From Inonotus obliquus (taxonomy: Eukaryota; Basidiomycota; Agaricomycetes; Hymenochaetales; Hymenochaetaceae), in contig JAJHTX010000006.1 of NCBI GenBank assembly GCA_032164295.1, positions 2,852,001 through 2,916,000 of the forward strand: 64,000 nucleotides of DNA, in the 5' to 3' direction. The notes beneath the pieces are model-generated. The model worked only from the letters and a program-made list of their open reading frames with translations, was not told where the DNA came from and searched no databases. A program made the translations under genes and the position numbers. Positions within the stretch are counted from its first letter, which is position 1; every line of letters starts with the position of its first letter. This document shows positions 20,877 to 32,111 of this stretch, piece after piece.

Positions 20877-23800
20877 TTGGGCGTCCCGACCAACCCTTCG
20901 AACAATCCAGCTCAGTATACTGGAAGATTGGCTTAAATGTCTTCATTCCTCGTGGGATGAAAGCTCGGGGAGCGCCTGGGTGTTTCTTGTAAAAGTCATC
21001 GATGGCCTCATTAGAGTTTGGAATGAGGTTATCGCGTGGTTCCCAAGTGGTTTCATCGTAACCCTTCCATCTGACAAGGAATTGAAGCTTTCCTCAATGT
21101 TTGCGTGAATCCAGAATTTCATCGACCTCATATTCTTCCTCTCCATCGACGAGTTCTGGCGGAGGTGGAGGCGGCTTCTTCTGTCCTTTGAAAGTTGGTT
21201 TGACGTATGGTTTGAGGAGTACTTTGTTGAAAACTGGATGTACCTTCTTCCATGTCTTGGGCAGCTTTAGTTTGTACGCAGCTGCTCCAACTTTTTCTAT
21301 GACGTCGAAGGGACCATACCATTTGTCCGCAAACTTTCGAGTGGGCCTGACCGTAGTGATATTTCGTCCTTCCAGCATAACCTTGTCTCCAACCATATAT
21401 TCTACGACATCAGCCGCTTGTCGATCATGCACCTTTTTCATCACGTCGTTTGCTTTTACCAGATTGTCCTTTGCTTGAGAATGTGCTTGTTTAAGTTCTT
21501 TAGCGAATTCTTCAGTTGACAGATTATTGGACGTCGTGTGAATTGTCCCTAGATCGAGAGAATTAAGACCGGTATTAACAAAGAAAGGAGACATTTTAGT
21601 CGACGAATGTTCCCGGTTGTTGTACGCGAACTCCGCAAGGGCTAGCCACTCTGACCAATCCGACTGTCGATGGTTAACGTACATCCTCAGGTACAGTTCA
21701 AGTTCTTGATTAACTCGTTCTGTTTGTCCGTCCATTTGAGGATGGTATGCCGTCGATGGGTTTCCTTCAATATGAAGTAGCTTGTACAGTTCCTTCATAA
21801 AATCAGCATTGAATTGAGGACCTCGATTGTGGACGATCTTTTTCGAAAGTCCATGTAGCCTGAAGACATGATCACGGTAGAGTTTCGCCATTCCTTGAGC
21901 TGTGATCTTTGTTGTCGTCGGGATTGCATGTATTTGTTTTGAAAACTTATCAACGATAACACAAATTGCATTGTACCCATTCGACTCGGGGAGTTCACCA
22001 ACAAAATCAACCGATATTGTCTGCCATGGACCTTCTGGAACGTCATGTGGATGTAAGGTTCATCGTTTGGGTTGTCTAGACAATTTGGTTCTCTGACAAA
22101 CGTCGCATCCTCTTATGTATCTGAGGACGTCGGGTAGCATTCCAAACCACCAGAACTTTCGACCGATGGACCTCAATGTCTTGGTCTGACCTGGATGTCC
22201 AGCTAATGGAGAGTCATGGTATTCTTTTAAGACGTCTTCGACGAATTCCGTTGGAACAACGAGTCTACCATCTATTCTTGGCTCCAATCCTTTACTTGCA
22301 TCTTTGATCTTCTGTTCCAGTGTTGTGCGAGACATTTCGATGATTGCCCTAGTTTTGAACCATTCATCATTCAATAGCTGTAGTCTGCGATTATCCTCCT
22401 TGCCATCGTCATAGTCGTATCGGCGAGAGAGAGCATCAGCCTTTGTCATTGTTGTTCCAGGCTTATGGACAAACGTGAAATCGAATTCAGACAGGAATAG
22501 CGACCAACGGGCTTGTCGACGATTGAGATCTTGAGGCTTTCGGAAGTACGTCAGATTGGCATGATCCGTCCAGAGTTCAACAGGATGTTTAGCGCCTAAG
22601 AGATAATGTCTCCACTCTGTTAGCACTTGGACGACTGCAAGAAGTTCCTTGTCGTAAATCTGGTAATTTCATTCTGCCGCTGACAATGTCTGTGACCGAT
22701 AAGCAACCACCTTCCATGTGTCTCGTTGTTTCTGAAGTAAAACTCCTCCAGTCGCAAAGTCTGACGCGTCGGTTTCTACTCGGAAAGGGTCATCGTCGTT
22801 TGGAATCATTAAGATGGGAGCAGTTGTCAGCCTCTTCTTGATCTCTTCAAATGCTTCCTGTTCAATGGAAGTCCATTCCCAAGAGACGTCTCCAGTCAGT
22901 CGATTTAACGGTCTGACAATAGCACTATATCCTTTGACGAATCGTCGCAACCAGTTGCCTAGCCCAAGAAACTGTTGTAGCTGATTCTTGTTCTTTGGAG
23001 GAGGCCATTTTGCGACGGCATTGATCTTTGCAGGGTCCATGCGCACTTCACCATTACCAAGGATGTAACCGAGGAACTTTACCGTTGACACTTCGAACTC
23101 ACACTTCGCCGGCTTCAAGTACAGTCTATGCTCCCTCAGCACACTGAATACTTGTTTAACCAGCCGTCGATGTTCATCCTGATAATCCAAGAAGATGAGG
23201 ATATCGTCGAGATAAATGACGACCTTCCCTTGTCCGATCAAGTCCCTAAAGATGTTGTTGACGAACATCTGGAAAGTTGCAGGTGCGTTACATAAACCGA
23301 AGAACATGACAGTGGGCTCGAACAGTCCCTCGTTTGTTCTGAAGGCTGCCTTCCATTCGTCGCCTTCCCTGATACGGACATTGTAGTATCCCCATCTAAC
23401 GTTGAGTTTTGTGATAAACCGTGCTGTCTTGACCTTGTCAACAAGTTCGCCAATGAGCGGTAATGGGTACTTGTTCTTTATTGTACCCTCGTTGAGCTTC
23501 CTGTAATCTTGGATCGCTCGTAACGAGCCATCTGCCTTTTTAATGAAAAAGAAGGGAGATGCCATGGGTGATGACGATTCACGTATACGACCCGACTTTA
23601 GGTTCTCGTTAATGAAGGTGCGTAGTTCTTCACGTTCCTTCATGTTTAGCGGATAAACCTTGCAGTCTGATGGTTTGAAGTCCGGTTTGAGGTCAATGAC
23701 GTGGTCCCATATTCTATGCTCGGGTAACCACTCAAAGTTTTCCTCACTAAAGACATCGGCGTATTCATCCAAATAGGCTGGCCAAGACAATTCCCTGCGC

Positions 23801-24487
23801 TGAGGAATAACATATCGAGCTTTCGGAACGTCATGTTGCTTGCACGTTATCGGACATTCGTTGAAGTCTATGCATCCCAATTTCCAATCAATTGACGGAT
23901 TATGCCGGTTTAGCCATGAATATCCAAGGAACAGATTTGTTGATGCAATGGTGAGAACAGGCAAACGAAGCCGTTCCTTGTGGTTTTCGATTCAAAGGTT
24001 AAGCTCGACATAATGTGTCATCTTGCCTCCTTCGTTTACTGTTCTATTGGTGTTCGTGACATTTGTTGAATACGGGAGTTCTTTCGTCAGAATTTGATAA
24101 TGTTTGACGAAGCCAGCATCGATATAGGAGTCCGTACAACCTGAGTCTATCAACGCATGAGCATCTAACACTCTTCCATCATCAAGAATCAAATCAACGT
24201 ATAGGTCCAGCTCCTGCCGATATCCTGTCTTGTTTTCCTCTTCCATTTTTCTAACGACTGGGCCTTTGACAAGTTTGTCGAGGAGAAGCCCAAAGTCATC
24301 ATTGTCGAATTCTTTTCCTTCCGATTGTTCACTCTGTGTTTGATTTTTTAATTCGCCAGTTTTATTCGAGACTGTTTCATCTAATAGTGGTACATTTGAC
24401 GAATTATAATTTACTGGGGAGTGTAACGAATCGTCCGAGAAGCCTAAGCTAGAGACATCAACGTCATCTACTGGCTGTTCGAAAAAT
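20860..24487 (-). pseudogene. Gypsy-2 pol: protease-RT-RNase H-integrase-chromodomain
   Basis: A single minus-strand frame of about 1200 codons. In order: an acidic linker, protease (HALIDSGCTDSYID, 24130), RT with KKADGSLRAIQDYRKLN and YLDDILIF (23205), RNase H (VETDASDFATGG), an HHCC zinc domain (CDVCQRTK), the integrase core, and a C-terminal chromodomain starting YEVDEILDSRKH. In-frame TGA codons are at 23992, 22669, 22060 and 21094, each plausibly from CGA. RT motif A reads KLNVRWGY with Asn at 23401-23403 where Asp is catalytic. Integrase reads IVHNRGPQF with Asn at 21826-21828 where the second catalytic Asp belongs. Both are GAY to AAY changes. A chromodomain directs integration to marked histones in related chromoviruses. 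The frame overlaps gag in the -1 register. Confidence 0.9.
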
Positions 24488-25838
24488 CCTCGCCGTCGGG
24501 ATTACTTTCATCGACAGCTTCTTCTGCTTCAACCCTATGCGCTGCTGCTGACGCTATGTCGGCTTCTGCGAACAATTTGTTGCGGAGTAATTCCTTCATT
24601 TTGTCGGAGAGTTCAGCAACGACGGCTCGGACGGCTTGTGGGGTTTTCGGTGTCTTGCAGAACCTGGCTATGTGCCCCGGCTTCCCGCATTCCCAACACA
24701 CTCCATCACGTCGAAGACGTTGGAGGCTAACCTGCATTGGTTCGCCTTGTCCTCCAAACGTGACACCCGTTGCGTCTCTTTTGTTGCCGCGCGGCGGGTC
24801 GAATAGGGTCGGCTTTTGCAGTGCCGGCTGGAAGGTTTGTCGACGCGGAGGTTGCTGTGTTGGAGCGTTCTGTCGTCTTAGCTGACGAACCTCTTTTTCT
24901 TTTGCATCGAAGGTGATGGCATACAACTTCATTTCGTCGTATGTCTTAGGGTAGGTAGGTAGACGAATAATTGCTGTTGCAACTTCTTTGCACAGAGCCT
25001 TCTTCAGCTGCAGTAATACAACGTTAAGGTCACTCGTCACAATACCCACTTGACTCATCGCGATTTCAAAATTTGCAAGGAAGATGCTCATGTCGGCGTT
25101 TCCTTGACACATTTCCATCCATTGGGTATACGCCTGCTCTTTCTCTCCAGGGTCCTTGAATGACTGGTCGAGTTTCTCGAGGAACTTGTCGAAAGCATTG
25201 ATGATCTTAATTGCTCCTTTTGCATCTGTTATTCCGTCATAGTAGTTCTGAGCCCATGTCGACGCTGTTCCTTCTTTCATATACGAGAGGATGAACAAGA
25301 TCTTCTTCTTGTCTGTGACAAAGATCAAATTAGTGTCATCGGCGCTGATGTACGCCAGACATTCTCGACAGAATCGGAGGTAGTCCTTTTCTCCAGTGAA
25401 GGGTGTCGGCGGTGCGATCCCGAGATCTTTCATTGTCAATGACTTGGTCGCTTTGTTTTGAGCAGTCATTGCCGTCGCGACTAGGACGGCGAAGTCTTTA
25501 AGCTGATCTGCGGTGAACGACAACATTGTTGTTCGAGGATTCGAGGGGGTTCTCTGTAATCCAAACGCAGTTGATGTCGAAGGTAGCGATGGTGACGAGA
25601 GAGCGGGAGATTGAGGAGGCAGTGTGGGGGCAGAAGTTGACTGCGCTGGAGTCTTCGGTTTTGACCACTTGAAGATACTCTTATGTTCGTCAGTCTCCCA
25701 CGACACCCAAGCCTTGTTTGTCTCCGACCACCAGGCAGTTACTCTTTCGCCATTTCTTTGAGTGATAAGGGCCTTGTCTTCTTTGTCTATGACAGCACCT
25801 TGCGGAAGTGCAGCTAACTGTTCCGCTGAAAGAGTCAC
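24468..25838 (-). CDS. Gypsy-2 Gag (capsid and nucleocapsid)
   Basis: A 456-codon open frame encodes the structural protein of the particle. The N-terminal part has a Pro/Ser-rich linker (residues about 60-105), then an alpha-helical capsid-like retrotransposon gag domain (FTGEKDYLRFCRECLAYI through NAFDKFLEKLDQSF, residues about 150-330). A CCHC zinc knuckle, CWECGKPGHIARFC, is near residue 385. The listed start is a GTG-type codon, and related gag sequence continues upstream in another frame (26091-26375), so the true N-terminus is uncertain. The stop at 24468 is followed in the -1 frame by pol. A run of five T residues on the minus strand (24482-24486) lies in the overlap and is a candidate frameshift site. 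Confidence 0.85.
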   Translation of the reverse strand: MTLSAEQLAALPQGAVIDKEDKALITQRNGERVTAWWSETNKAWVSWETDEHKSIFKWSKPKTPAQSTSAPTLPPQSPALSSPSLPSTSTAFGLQRTPSNPRTTMLSFTADQLKDFAVLVATAMTAQNKATKSLTMKDLGIAPPTPFTGEKDYLRFCRECLAYISADDTNLIFVTDKKKILFILSYMKEGTASTWAQNYYDGITDAKGAIKIINAFDKFLEKLDQSFKDPGEKEQAYTQWMEMCQGNADMSIFLANFEIAMSQVGIVTSDLNVVLLQLKKALCKEVATAIIRLPTYPKTYDEMKLYAITFDAKEKEVRQLRRQNAPTQQPPRRQTFQPALQKPTLFDPPRGNKRDATGVTFGGQGEPMQVSLQRLRRDGVCWECGKPGHIARFCKTPKTPQAVRAVVAELSDKMKELLRNKLFAEADIASAAAHRVEAEEAVDESNPDGEDFSNSQ

Positions 25839-26090
25839 TTTGTCAACGTAGGAGGTCTTCCTCCTTCACTTCGATTTTGAGCTCTTCGAGTTTTATTTCA
25901 ACTTCTTCCTGCTTTACTTCAACGATTGGACATTGGGGACGGTATTTGAGTTTTACGGGATAGCAACGTCCGTATTTGTCGGTTGTTATAACGATGTCGT
26001 TCGGGTCGTAGTCAAGCCAATTGAATGGGATGATATACGACTTGGGTTTATGATAGTCCTGACGACGTCGTCGTTGAGGAGCCAGGTTGT

Positions 26091-26375
26091 TTATCGTTGA
26101 AAATCAGAGGAGTATTTGTTCAACGCTGGCGTCCACAGCTCGTCAATGCGAAATGTTGGTGTCCAGGAAATGAGCACTCGATGAAAGTGACGTGGGTCGT
26201 CGAAGTAAATGCCGACGTCAAACGGGACTAGGTGTTTGTTATCGTCGAGGTAGTACCCGAAGATAGCGTAGGTGGGATGAAGCTCGATTAAACTGATATA
26301 CTCGCAGAGGGAACACAGTACACCAGACATGCAACGTCGATCGACTCGACGTTCAGATAGCACGTGAACTCTCAC
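26091..26375 (-). pseudogene. Upstream gag-like ORF of Gypsy-2
   Basis: A 94-codon minus-strand opening between the 5' LTR and gag. It encodes a compact domain with Trp, Asp and aromatic residues (YYLDDNKHLVPFDVGIYFDD). A Glu/Lys-rich stretch (EVKQEEVEIKLEELKIEVKEE at about 25870-25930) lies between it and gag in shifted frames. It may be the original gag N-terminus or a separate ORF0. I do not recognise the domain. Confidence 0.4.
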
Positions 26376-26697
26376 GTCATCTCAGGGGGTTCAGCAACAC
26401 TTCGAAGAATGACTTTCCAACGTTCAATAACCGCTAGACACTACTGGGCTTTCTTGTTGCAAGCGACAACCGACAGTAGTGCTGTCAGAGAGAGGTGTCT
26501 TATCTACGTCGAACAAGGACTTGGGGCAACACTTCACGACAGTAGGTATATGAACGCCTCAGGGGTTCAACGACTATCCGCTGACCGACTTTGACAACGA
26601 GAGAAACAGAGGTAGAACGGAGGATGTTTGATACACATACGAGTTAGTTGTTGTTAACGTCGACAACTACGACACGAGTTAAAAGACTTTCTTGTTA
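26376..26697. other. Gypsy-2 5' untranslated leader
   Basis: This lies between the 5' LTR and the first gag-like ORF. Next to the LTR the minus strand reads TAACAAGAAAGTC, which lacks an obvious TGG primer site, so the priming tRNA or a self-priming mechanism is undetermined. Confidence 0.45.
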
Positions 26698-27268
26698 TGT
26701 TACGCTCTGCATCGTTAGGAGCGTCGATCACAAAGATCTAGGACGTCGACGAACACAGGTGAACGAGCTACTACTTAATCACAAGTGACCGTAGTCTGCG
26801 ACGTAGGTGATAGTACTAGATTAGCACGTCTAACTAAGGTACAAGTATTTGTACGACTTACCTGCGACGTAGGTGATAGTACTAGAACAAGAGAGTGGGG
26901 AATCCCTAACTCTCTGATCCAGCCTTATATACACTTTGGTTGCGGGTAAGTTCTACTCTAAATAGGTGCTGACTAGCAGCAAGTAAATATGAACAAACAA
27001 ACAACGGGGCCTGACGAGTCAGCAAGAATGAGTAAAGATGAGTAAGTGTTATCGGGTTAAACGGAAAGAAGAATAATGAGTCAGCAAGAATGAGTAATAA
27101 TAGAATGGGAAAAAGAATGAAAGGGAATGGTGGGATGAAGTTGTTATAGATTGTAATTAGCTAAGCCTGTATGTATTAAGTAAGGAATGTGGTTAAAAGG
27201 AGTGTAAATATGCATTGATGAAAATAAAAGAAAGGCCGTATAAAGAAAAGGGAAAAGGCGTTGTAACA
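26698..27268 (-). repeat. Gypsy-2 5' LTR (relative to element)
   Basis: Same termini and length (571 bases) as 20289-20859, differing by about 12 transitions. Followed at once by CAAAG, the target duplication. Confidence 0.95.
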
Positions 27269-27386
27269 CAAAGGGCATAAACAGAAAGTGAGTGGAAGCA
27301 AAGAGAGAAAGTAGTTTGTTCCTTTCCTGTAAATTCAGACCTAGACCTATGTCGCTTATACGTTTCTTTTTGTACCAATAGAATTA

Positions 27387-28467
27387 CTGCCTTTTTTATA
27401 TGTATTGTCACACTGTGATTTTGCCATTTTTGGCATCTTAAATCTCTCAAAATACAAACCTTGCTATATCTCCATAAAAACTTGACCATTTCGCATCATC
27501 TAAGTTGCTAAATTCATGTCTCAATTGTGCCGTTCGAAATGTAACAAATTTGAGTGAAATCAGTAGAGAATTGACTCTGAAATGGCGCAAAATGCTGTTT
27601 TTTCATACTTTTGTCTTCCACATTTTTTTCCTGCACTCAATTCTGGGTCTGCAGCACCCATAACTGTCTCAGAGCCCTCAGATGGAATAACTGTGAACTT
27701 AAAGAGTGAATTTGAGGTGTATTGTGAGCTGTATGTGCCAGTCTGAGTCATGCCTGAAATATAGAAATCTACCTATTCTCCCTGAGCTCCCCATGCCTCA
27801 GAACAAGCCAACTGAGGCCAAATTCATACATGTAAACTCACTCTGAGTGCCTTGGAAGAGGATTGAGTGCTTCTGAAGGCTGCTGTGCATAATGATGAGA
27901 AAAATAAGGTGGAAGAGACTAGGCATATGCACAATTCTCTCTGCCCTTCCTCAGCCTTCTAATCTAGGCATCAGCTCTAGGAAGGGCTCAGATAGCTTCC
28001 CATGCACTTAGAGTGAGTTTACATGTATGAATTTGGCCTCAGTTGGCTTGTTCTGAGGCATGGGGAGCTTAGGGGGAATAGGTAGATTTCTATATTTCAG
28101 GCATGACTCAGACTGGCACATACAGCTCACAATACACCTCAAATTCACTCTTTAAATTCACAGTTATTCCATTTAAGGGCTCTGAGACAGTTATGGGTGC
28201 TGCAGACCCAGAATTGAGTGCAGGAAAAAAATGTGGAAGACAAAAGTATGAAAAAACAGCATTTTGCGCCATTTCAGGATCAATTCTCTACCGATTTCGC
28301 TCAAATTTGTTACATTTCGAACGGCACAATTGAGACATGAATTTAGCAACTTAGATGATGCAAAATGGTCAAGTTTTTATGGAGATATAGCAAGGTTTGT
28401 ATTTTGAGAGATTTAAGATGCCAAAAATGGCAAAATCACAGTGTGACAATACATATAAAAAAGGCAG
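27387..28467. repeat. Foldback MITE M1 (1081 bases) with TA duplication
   Basis: A near-palindromic element begins CTGCCTTTTTTATATG and ends CATATAAAAAAGGCAG. The two arms of roughly 450-500 bases are inverted copies of each other, so the whole folds into a hairpin. TA flanks both ends (27385-27386 and 28468-28469). Copy 2 of the composite element has the unoccupied site at 60359-60370 (GAATTATATGAC), proving a TA-target insertion. Its arm sequence (TAAGTTGCTAAATTCATG and neighbours) is shared with M2-M5, though its outer termini differ. Confidence 0.92.
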
Positions 28468-28588
28468 TATATGACTCACTCTGATCAACAAAAAAAAACC
28501 TATTTCAAACACAACGTACATTGTATCCTGAGTGTCAAAAGAATGGCTGACAGTCTCTAGAAGTGACACAATAAGACTGAATATATAG

Positions 28589-29704
28589 TTACTCAATAAT
28601 TAATTGGTCTTCTTGCATCCGCAGGCCATGTTTCCAAGGTTTTGTCTTTATAAGCGAGAAGGCAAGCTCAATGAGATTGTAGTCTGATGAGTATGGAGAG
28701 AGAAACTCCAGTCTAGTGCCTCTATGTATACATCAGTACAACATTGGACAGAATACAATGATGAGGCTGACCTGGACTCTATGAGCTGACAGATCTCAGG
28801 AGTCTTGTATATCAAGCAGTTGTTCATCACAATTACAGACCTTGGTGCAGAAAATGGATCCATCTTGTTCAGAAGACTGACAATGAATTCTGCAAAGAGG
28901 TTCGCATTGAATGCATTCTCGATGACTACATAGTTAACTATCTCATCAAAACTGATTGCTGGTAGCAATAAATAGCTGCGCATGCAGAAGGTGTGAAAGG
29001 CAGATTAGACAGTCTGAAGGAATCAAATAATCAACTCACTGCTTTCCTCTTGTAAAGAAGTGCTTCCAACAAGCTCACCTAACCTCAAGTGCCTAGGCTT
29101 GATTTTGGATAAAAGTTCAGCAATCACAAGTACTTTTGTCTACAAACACCAGCTGCTCAGATGAGTAATGAGATCCCATTTGAGCCTGATAGTATGCGCA
29201 TTAAGTTTCATTACATTCCAGCACCATCTTTGAGATCTGAAACGTATTGTGTCAGCATATCCTGCACTACCTGAGCTTGACATGAAGCAGCCACCTTCTT
29301 CAGCCTGAAGCCTGTGTGCCTTAATGCCCTATATATGGTTGATTCTGAGACGTCTTGTCCTTGTCTCTGTTGCAACATATTCTTTAGTTCATCCAAATAG
29401 ACGTCATTTCGGTATCCCAATGAGCTGAGCAGGAACTATACAGCATGTATAAAAGGGTGTAAGTTAACTCTTTAGCATGATGACTCATCTCTGTATTAAT
29501 GTAATCTAATACTCTTGGCCTTTTGCAGTTCTTCAGGACCTCTGTTGAAACAGTCTCTTTGTGATTGTACTTCTGAATGATATCGTACAATGTACGTTTC
29601 GAAATGCCCGTACATTCTGAAATCTGCCTAACTCGAATCTCATGTTTATGAATCTTCACAATGCATTCCCTCAGATTGTCAGAAAGCCTTGAGTGGTGAG
29701 TCAT
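28589..29704 (-). pseudogene. IS630/mariner transposase, right arm of copy 1 (broken)
   Basis: This reads from ATG at 29704. The first helix-turn-helix (SRLSDNLRECIVKIHKHE, then TGISKRTLYDIIQKY), the second DNA-binding block (VYLDELKNMLQQRQGQ, 29211-29420) and the DDE core with NAFNANLFAEFIVSLLNKM and VIVMNNCLIYKTPEI (28800) are visible. The catalytic Asp is Asn here (MNNC for MDNC). Unlike the left arm, the 3' part is present: SSDYNLIELAFSLIKTK at about 28640-28680 contains the third acidic residue, ending at TAA 28589. Blocks lie in more than one frame, partly from introns, partly decay. Confidence 0.8.
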
Positions 29705-31613
29705 GATGACAATAGCAGTAGTAGAGTAGAGAGAGCGGCAAAGTGTCTCGAGAGGCACGTATACACACTGCATCTTACTTACTAATTGATTGTCCTCCTA
29801 CCTCTACTCCTAAGGTTCCTCAGTCTCAGCCTCTTTCACAAGTTTCTATGGACACTGGACGTCAGAGAGATTAATGCTCTTGGCAATAATCATTCTCACT
29901 GTCTCAGCATCTGATGGGATCACTGAGTTTACTTGATATACGATTCAGAGCCATAAAAAAGACAAATAGTAAACTGGCCTTATAAGCAACTCGGTCTGTA
30001 CTTCTGGAGTCTCGCTGATCGTACAACGGTTGGTGTGGGATTGACCGCAGCACACTAAACATGAAATAGCAAGTTACTCTTGCTGGGTTTGCAATTGGGC
30101 TAATCCTCAGAGGAAAAGGGAGGCAACTGCTCACAGCAAGTATGAAAGTTGTAAACTATACCCTATTACATTCTCACTGCTTCTACAGGATGAAGACATG
30201 TTGGAATGCCTTAGAATGCATTACAGAGGCTCGTAACTCCATACTTGCAACAACATATCATATTGAACTTCACCAACCATGAGCACCCTGCTCAATGTGG
30301 CTTCCTTTCTTAAGCTGGGCCAGACTGTATTTGTAGCAGATGAACTAAGAGGAGGTTGTCGTCGGGCCCTGTTCTCTGGGTCAGACATTACAGTATGTTT
30401 TGCTTATTCTGACAATGCAGCTACATGATATTTCTTGTGCATCCTACCATGTATAACTGCCTCTGTCTTAGCGCAAACTGTTAAGTAAAATTGATTCTTT
30501 ATATAGATGATTAGAACAGCAATATTGAGGGCTACTGCAACAATTATATTCAAACATGAATGAAACCTTTTGCAGTTTCCAAATTCATCACCCAGATTCA
30601 TACTAGGTAGAGGCAATTTTGTTGACTCAGACAATCTAGTCAATGGCAACAACTGGTGTGGTCTGTGGGGAGCATTGTGATGGCTAATACCTACAAGACT
30701 GTTTCCTTTCTTCTGAGGCCTATGCACAACAAATTTGCAAGATAGTAGCATGTATGGAAGCACATTTTTGAGTATATTTTTTATATGGTTGTATCATGTT
30801 TTCATGTGCAGTATTCAGTGAGTTATGAGCTTTGCATTGTCTGAAGAAGGAGGTGAGGTACATACTTGACATGATTGTGTTTCTTGTTTCGCCATGCTAA
30901 ATGTGCAAGATCGTGTCCGGTACTGAAATACTGAGACGAGAGGTATATGGTTTTAAGTGGAGGAGGGCTAATACATGCCAGTACTTAACCAGTATGGTCA
31001 CGGTACTTGTTGTCTATGAAAAGGGGGAGTTAATAGATAGGCCGGAAGCGAAGGGTATGTGATTCTGGTACAAAAAGGACAGGTCAGAATGTTGGAAAAA
31101 CTTCGGTATAAGTCGGTATAGGTCGGTACAAGGGAGAACATAGCAAAACAAAAGTCTAATACCGTGGGAAAAACCTCAGTACAGGTTGGTACAGAAGCAA
31201 AGAGGTCGGTTCGTGGAGGTATGTTGTCAAACGAAAAGGTCAGTACAAAAACAAAAGGGTGACATGCAGAATACGAAAGATAACAAAAGGTCAGTACCGT
31301 GGGAAAAAATGTTGGTACAGGTCGGTACTGCAAGAAAACAGCTAGTACGGGGCGGTATAGCAAGGGACTGAATGGGGGAGACTGGTAGATAAAGGTGTCG
31401 ACTGAGCTGGGAAGCAAACCTGAGCTCTCACATGGGAGGCTAACTCCGAAGGTTCACTTGAAATGGAACTAGGAAGGGACTGAGACAAAGCTCGAGACAA
31501 GACTGAGACAGAACTGAGAAGGGGGTGAGGAAACCCGAGCCCTCACGCTAGAGGCTAGCTCCTAAGATTATCTAGAGAGCTACTATGTATAGGAGGAGAT
31601 ATTTATACTACTA

Positions 31614-32096
31614 CAGTTGAACCTGTGGATAAGCATACCTGTGGATAAGCATAACCTGTACATAAGCATAGAAAATTTTGCCCACCGAGTTGGTAGACAG
31701 TAAAATCAGGGTCCAATAAGCATAATTCCATATAAGCATATAGCATAACGTTTTTGGGGAAGTCCTAATGAAATAATGCTTACTAGGAGGTAATCAGATG
31801 ATCTATTATTGCCTAATATAGAGGAAGTGTGACTAACTCCAACCTGGGACTAATTTTTTAAAGGCAACTAAGGATTAAGAAAGCAATTTTGCTTATCCAA
31901 ATCTGGCATATAGTATTCCAGAAACTGATATGTGAAAGAAATTGTAATTGTAAGTCACATGTCAATATTCTATGTTAATTAAATTTCCATTTTTTGAAGA
32001 ATTAGGTATTATGTAATGACGTTTACTAGCATAACCTGTAGTTAAGCATAGCCGAACCTGTCCACCGAGGGCTATGCTTATCCACAGGTTCAACTG
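31614..32096. repeat. TA-flanked MITE, 483 bases
   Basis: Terminal inverted repeats read CAGTTGAACCTGTGGATAAG inward from the left and the same from the right (CTTATCCACAGGTTCAACTG at 32077-32096). TA flanks both sides. Internal copies of the GTGGATAAGCAT motif are present near both ends. The interior is AT-rich and non-coding. Tc1/mariner/pogo-type by target and termini. Confidence 0.88.
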
Positions 32097-32111
32097 TATA
32101 CCGTAGTTAGC

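Larger units (their letters stand above)
20289..27268 (-). mobile_element. Gypsy-2: full-length chromodomain Ty3/Gypsy element (chromovirus)
   Basis: The element is 6980 bases with LTRs at 20289-20859 and 26698-27268, flanked by a perfect 5-base duplication CAAAG at 20284-20288 and 27269-27273. Minus-strand order is 5' LTR, gag, protease, RT, RNase H, integrase with chromodomain, polypurine tract, 3' LTR. By eye the LTRs differ at about 12 of 571 positions, all transitions. Pol carries four in-frame TGA codons and two catalytic Asp-to-Asn changes, so this copy cannot supply its own enzymes. It lies in the 3' part of the right cargo gene of composite copy 1. Confidence 0.95.

Noticed and set aside
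21101..21478. Plus-strand 125-codon frame
   Set aside because: Antisense shadow of the Gypsy-2 integrase C-terminus and chromodomain.
22060..23994. TGA as a sense codon (recoding) in Gypsy-2 pol
   Set aside because: Catalytic Asp-to-Asn changes and all-transition LTR differences point to mutational decay; other genes here end in TAA, TAG and TGA, and TAG stops also interrupt other frames.
27560..27751. Short ORF MTQTGTYSSQYTS seen twice (also 28103-28333) and its relatives in M2-M5
   Set aside because: Comes from the palindromic arms of the foldback MITE, so appears on both strands; no conservation as protein.
31614..32096. Replication origin or telomere-like repeat because of GTGGATAAGCAT motifs
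   Set aside because: Terminal inverted repeats and TA flanks explain the motif as a MITE.
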